Shown: in pieces, positions 7,544 through 11,352 of the stretch | Layout of the letters: every line of letters starts with the position of its first letter | Numbering within the stretch: position 1 is the stretch's first letter | Made by a program: the position numbers and the translations under genes | Assembly: GCA_946497265.1 (NCBI GenBank) | Contig: CAMMKL010000045.1 | Location: 1-11,352 of the forward strand | From: an uncultured Clostridia bacterium | GTDB taxonomy: Bacteria > Bacillota > Clostridia > Oscillospirales > Acutalibacteraceae | Direction: 5' to 3' | DNA length: 11,352 nt | Notes under the pieces: model-generated | Seen by the model: only the letters and a program-made list of their open reading frames with translations | The model's database searches: none | What the model was told of the DNA's origin: nothing

Positions 7544-7604
7544 CCATTCTCATTTTGTATCAAGGTAAAACAGCGCTAATCCAAAGGACCGGGAAACCAT
7601 CTGC

Positions 7605-8345
7605 TTATCCATCCCTTGTCGCCTGTTTGTACAAGCCGCAGACTTCCTGCGTATCCCCCAACATGCGCATGCGCCCGTGTTCCAGCCACAGCACACGATG
7701 GCACAGCCGCTCAATCTGCTCGATGGAATGCGAAACAATCAAGACGGTTGTCCCGCCGGACATCAGCTCCTGAATGCGCTGTTCGCATTTTTGCTGAAAT
7801 AAAAAATCCCCTACCGCCAAGATCTCATCCACAATCAGGATATCGGGTTTGATCACCGTGGCAATGGAAAACGCTAAGCGCGCCACCATGCCGGACGAAA
7901 AATTTTTGACCGCCACGTCCACGAATTCCTGCAGTTCGGCAAACTCGACGATTTCATCGAATTTCTCCTTCATCTGCGCGCGGGAAAACCCCAGCACCGA
8001 ACCGTTTAGAAAGACATTTTCCCGTGCGGTCAGGTCGGTGTCAAAGCCCGCGCCGAGTTCAATCATGGGAGAAATCACCCCTTCGGTATACACACGTCCC
8101 TCGGTAGGCTTCAGGATTCCGGAAATCGTCTTCAGAAGGGTGCTCTTCCCGGATCCGTTCAACCCCACGATCCCGAACACGTCGCCCTTTTCTACCGAAA
8201 AACTGACCTCCTTTAGAGCCCAAAACTCCTCAAAGAAGAGTTGCCGTTTCACCAAACGAATCATATATTCCTTAATGCTGTCCACCTTGTCTTTCGACAT
8301 GTTAAACCGCATGCTCACATTGCTGACTTCTACTGCGTTGCCCAT
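7605..8345 (-). CDS. ABC transporter ATP-binding protein for polysaccharide export (Wzt/TagH-like, short form)
   Basis: This 246-residue ATPase is the energising half of an ABC-2 exporter. It shows Walker A GLNGSGKST (61-69), the polysaccharide-exporter stretch SPMIELGAGFDTDLTARENV (92-111), a signature FSSGM (149-153) in place of LSGGQ, Walker B ILIVDEILA (169-177) and the switch His206 in VSHS. The ELGAGF and TARENV motifs separate this group (Wzt, TagH, RgpD, RfbE) from importers. It ends soon after the nucleotide-binding domain, so it lacks the C-terminal glycan-binding domain of O9a-type Wzt and the long tail of TagH. TAAGGAGG (8353-8360), seven bases before the ATG, overlaps the permease stop codon, and the two genes are 12 bp apart. 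It surely works with the adjoining permease at the cytoplasmic membrane face. Confidence 0.96.
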   Translation of the reverse strand: MGNAVEVSNVSMRFNMSKDKVDSIKEYMIRLVKRQLFFEEFWALKEVSFSVEKGDVFGIVGLNGSGKSTLLKTISGILKPTEGRVYTEGVISPMIELGAGFDTDLTARENVFLNGSVLGFSRAQMKEKFDEIVEFAELQEFVDVAVKNFSSGMVARLAFSIATVIKPDILIVDEILAVGDFLFQQKCEQRIQELMSGGTTVLIVSHSIEQIERLCHRVLWLEHGRMRMLGDTQEVCGLYKQATRDG

Positions 8346-8352
8346 CCCGGAA

Positions 8353-8360
8353 CCTCCTTA
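8353..8360 (-). promoter_or_regulatory. Ribosome binding site of the ABC ATPase overlapping the permease stop
   Basis: The minus strand reads TAAGGAGG: the TAA is the permease stop codon and the same bases form a full-strength Shine-Dalgarno site seven bases before the ATPase ATG. This arrangement suggests coupled translation and balanced amounts of the two exporter subunits. Confidence 0.85.
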
Positions 8361-9152
8361 GATATGCAGAATAAATCTATCCTGCGTGCGTTTGAACACC
8401 CATCCGCCCAACAGCAGGAAAGCGAGGGAAAAGCCTATGCAGATCAAATTATCCGCCGGCCCCGGAACGGTGTTGTACATGACAACATCGCGGAAATAGG
8501 TCACGTAATAGTAAAGCGGATTGCATTTGATGATCGGCAGCACCCACTGCGCCCTGTCCAGCGCCTCCATCGGGTAGATGATAGGGGTCAGATACATCCA
8601 GGCGGTGACGCAAACCGAGTACAGATGGCCCATATCGCGGAAAAAGACGTTTATTGCGGCGATCAGCATACCGAATCCAATGCAAAAAACCAACGCGTAC
8701 AGCATCGGTACCGGGAACAGCAGCATGGTCCACGAAAGCTGCATGTTCCCCATCAGGCACGCGACCGCAATCATAATGGCAACCGCAATCATAGAAAAGA
8801 ACATATTGACAAAGGAAAAAAGAATTTTTTCAAGTGGGAAAATATATTTAGGGATATACACCTTTTTGATCAGCGTCGCGCTGTTTACGATGGATTGCAG
8901 GGCGGCGGTGGTGGATTCGGATACAAAATTGAAAATCAACCAGCCGGTCAGATAATAAATAGAGAAATTTTCCACTTCAAAGCGGAAGATGGTGGAAAAC
9001 ACCGCCGTGATGATCAGCATCATCAGCAGCGGGTTTAAAATGCTCCAGCAAAGGCCCAAAACGGAACGCCTGTACTTCACCTTCAAATCGCGCGAAATTA
9101 GATTTTCCAGCAGGAACCGGTATTTTAAAAAGGTTTGCAACTGTTTTTTCAC
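8358..9152 (-). CDS. ABC-2 type polysaccharide export permease (Wzm/TagG-like)
   Basis: This 264-residue membrane protein has about six helices. The N-terminal cytoplasmic segment carries the family hallmark RDLKVKYRRSVLGLCWSILN (21-40), followed by NPLLMMLI, the coupling region KKVYIPKYIFPLEK (95-108), and INVFFRDMGHL (around 166-176). These are diagnostic of Wzm/TagG/RgpC permeases that export undecaprenyl-linked polymers such as rhamnans, teichoic acids and O-antigens. Length is normal. The start codon is GTG at 9152, backed by GAGAGG (9160-9165) seven bases upstream; the next residues MKKQ-like KKQLQTF fit the family N-terminus. The rmlC stop is 21 bp upstream and the ATPase begins 12 bp downstream. 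Together with the Rml genes the context points to a rhamnose-containing polymer, though the cargo is inferred. Confidence 0.95.
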   Translation of the reverse strand: MKKQLQTFLKYRFLLENLISRDLKVKYRRSVLGLCWSILNPLLMMLIITAVFSTIFRFEVENFSIYYLTGWLIFNFVSESTTAALQSIVNSATLIKKVYIPKYIFPLEKILFSFVNMFFSMIAVAIMIAVACLMGNMQLSWTMLLFPVPMLYALVFCIGFGMLIAAINVFFRDMGHLYSVCVTAWMYLTPIIYPMEALDRAQWVLPIIKCNPLYYYVTYFRDVVMYNTVPGPADNLICIGFSLAFLLLGGWVFKRTQDRFILHI

Positions 9153-9173
9153 GGTGTCGCCTCTCTTTTCGCT

Positions 9174-9749
9174 TTACTCCACAGCATCCATGGCAAATGG
9201 GCTTTCGAATTCCCGGAAAGAGGGGTGCCTGCCGTCCTTATCGCTTAGGATCAAGTCCATCCCCTCCTCGACAGGCCACGCAATCCCGATATCCGGGTCG
9301 TCCCACATGAGGCCGCCTTCATCGGAAGGGTCGTAAAACCGGGTGCACTTATAAACAAATTCTGCCTCTTCGCTCAACACGAGAAATCCATGGGCAAAAC
9401 CTTCCGGTACATAAAATTGTTTTTTATTTTCCTCGCTCAGTACTACGCCGTACCATTTACCATATGTTTTACTTCCCTTGCGAAGATCCACCGCAACGTC
9501 GAACACTTCCCCGCTGACGGCGCGCACCAGCTTACCCTGCGGGTTGTTTTTTTGAAAATGCAGGCCGCGCAGCACGCCCCGTCGGGATTTGCTCTGGTTG
9601 TCCTGTACAAAAGCCATCCCCAGCCCGGCTTCTTTAAATTCCTGGTAATGATAGGTTTCCATAAAATAGCCCCGGTTATCGCCGAAAACAGTGGGTTCCA
9701 CCACCACAAGCCCTTCGATCCCGGTTTCCACAAAGCGAAAATTCGCCAT
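9174..9749 (-). CDS. rmlC: dTDP-4-dehydrorhamnose 3,5-epimerase
   Basis: This 191-residue cupin enzyme performs the third step of dTDP-L-rhamnose synthesis, epimerising C3 and C5 of dTDP-4-keto-6-deoxyglucose. Visible family features are DNRGYFMETY (24-33), the substrate/catalytic segment GVLRGLHFQ (58-66) with catalytic His64, QGKLVRAVSGEVFDVAVDLR (71-90) with Lys73, FYVPEGFAHGF (112-122), the FVYKCT strand with catalytic Tyr133, and ILSDKD (167-172) with Asp170. Length is usual for the family (about 180-190). The ATG at 9749 has AAGGAG (9759-9764) nine bases upstream. It follows rmlB after a 102-bp gap with small alternative hairpins and precedes the exporter permease by 21 bp. The product is the substrate of RmlD, encoded at the right end. 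Confidence 0.97.
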   Translation of the reverse strand: MANFRFVETGIEGLVVVEPTVFGDNRGYFMETYHYQEFKEAGLGMAFVQDNQSKSRRGVLRGLHFQKNNPQGKLVRAVSGEVFDVAVDLRKGSKTYGKWYGVVLSEENKKQFYVPEGFAHGFLVLSEEAEFVYKCTRFYDPSDEGGLMWDDPDIGIAWPVEEGMDLILSDKDGRHPSFREFESPFAMDAVE

Positions 9750-9772
9750 AACCCTCAGCTCCTTATAAGACA

Positions 9773-9800
9773 GGAATAGGGCTTGCGGTATTCCCCCTAT
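9773..9800 (-). other. Competing short inverted repeats before rmlC
   Basis: In the 102-bp gap between rmlB and rmlC, GGAATA (9773-9778) can pair with TATTCC (9789-9794), and the overlapping ATAGGG (9776-9781) can instead pair with CCCTAT (9795-9800). The two 6-bp stems exclude each other. They lie about nine bases upstream of the rmlC ribosome site. No T-run follows, so neither is a normal terminator. This could be an attenuation-like switch, or chance. Nothing else stands out in the gap. Confidence 0.25.
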
Positions 9801-9851
9801 ATGCTAGGAAGACCTACTACGCCGCCCTTTCCACGTTTGGCCTATGCTTTT

Positions 9852-10906
<1,055 letters not shown>

Positions 10907-10910
<4 letters not shown>

Positions 10911-11352
10911 TTCCTGCTCTCCTCCCGATAGTCGTTTGCAAAAAAGCTGCGCAGGGCTTCCTGCCAGTCCCGCATCTCGTCCCCCACCGTACAGCGCAGC
11001 ATCGGGTGGTCAAGGCAGGAATAGGCGGGCCGTTTGGTCGGGCTCTGAAATTCCTCTGAAGTACAGGGGGAGACGACGGCGTCGATCCCCGCAAACTCTA
11101 TGATCTTACAGGCAAACTCGTACCAGCTGCATTCGCCTTTCCCGGTACAGTGGTAGAGGCCGTACTCCTGGGTAACGGCAAGCTTTAAAAGGTGATACGC
11201 CAAATCGGCGGCATAAGTGGGGTTGCCCCGCTGGTCGTTTACTACCCGAACCCCCCCGTTTTCACGGGCCAGGCGCACCATAGTACGAACAAAATTGCCG
11301 CCCTGGTGGCCGTAGAGCCAAGAGGTGCGCACAATGAAGTAGCGGGAGCAGA
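10907..11352 (-). CDS. rmlD: dTDP-4-dehydrorhamnose reductase (5' end beyond window)
   Basis: The C-terminal half (about 148 codons) of RmlD, the NADPH-dependent reductase that makes dTDP-L-rhamnose in the last step, is present; full-length proteins have about 280-300 residues. The frame runs off the right edge with SRYFIVRTSWLYG, the family motif after the catalytic YxxxK, which lies outside the window. A GTG at 11332 within this motif is an internal Val codon, not a start. Further family features are GGNFVRTM, the GNPTYAADLAYHLLKL segment (about 11172-11219), GLYHCTG, CSWYEFACKI and RPAYSCLD near the C-terminus. It overlaps rmlB by 4 bp. Catalytic Tyr/Lys and the NADPH-binding glycine motif cannot be checked here. 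rmlA, needed for step one, may lie further right or elsewhere in the genome. Confidence 0.94.

Noticed and set aside
7541..7604. Internal promoter before the tandem GT2 gene (TGATACAAA-like -10)
   Set aside because: No acceptable -35 box at 16-18 bases; the match is no better than chance.
8241..9038. 265-codon plus-strand open frame rich in His, Arg and Asn
   Set aside because: It is antisense to the ABC permease and ATPase genes; the basic composition is the mirror of hydrophobic codons.
11330..11332. GTG as start codon of rmlD
   Set aside because: The frame is open to the window edge and the residues before it (SRYFI) complete the conserved RmlD motif, so this is an internal Val codon.

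Overview
The window is a stretch of a cell-surface polysaccharide locus. All eleven recognisable protein genes lie on the minus strand, so transcription runs from right (11352) to left (1). Both edges cut through genes. I see no RNA genes, insertion sequences, CRISPR arrays, integrases or phage genes. Strong GGAGG-type ribosome binding sites, roughly balanced base composition, a LicD enzyme, a DUF2142 membrane protein and short ABC-2 exporter genes of the TagGH/Rgp type all suggest a low-to-medium G+C Firmicute, most likely a gut-type member of the Clostridia. That placement is inference from gene style, not from a marker gene.

Layout in transcription order. (1) dTDP-L-rhamnose synthesis: rmlD (3' part only), rmlB and rmlC; rmlA is not in the window. 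(2) An ABC-2 polysaccharide exporter: permease then a short ATPase. (3) A large tandem-domain GT2 glycosyltransferase. (4) A DUF2142 polytopic protein, probably a GT-C type transferase. (5) A LicD-family nucleotidyltransferase-fold enzyme. (6) After a 133-bp gap, a MOP-superfamily flippase coupled by a 4-bp overlap to a small GT2 enzyme. (7) A DPM1-like GT2 enzyme cut by the left edge.

Probable joint job (inference): rhamnose made by the Rml enzymes is built into a polymer on the inner membrane face and exported by the ABC pair. The DPM1-like enzyme, the flippase and the GT-C-like protein then form a second module that could load a sugar on polyprenyl phosphate, flip it, and add it to the exported polymer outside the cell. 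LicD would add a phosphate-linked substituent. This division of labour resembles the streptococcal rhamnose polysaccharide loci (ABC exporter plus GacI/GacK/GacL-type side-chain module), with LicD in the decorating role.

The intergenic gaps hold several inverted repeats. The most striking is a 41-nt two-part hairpin (7503-7543) just upstream of the tandem GT2 gene's ribosome binding site.
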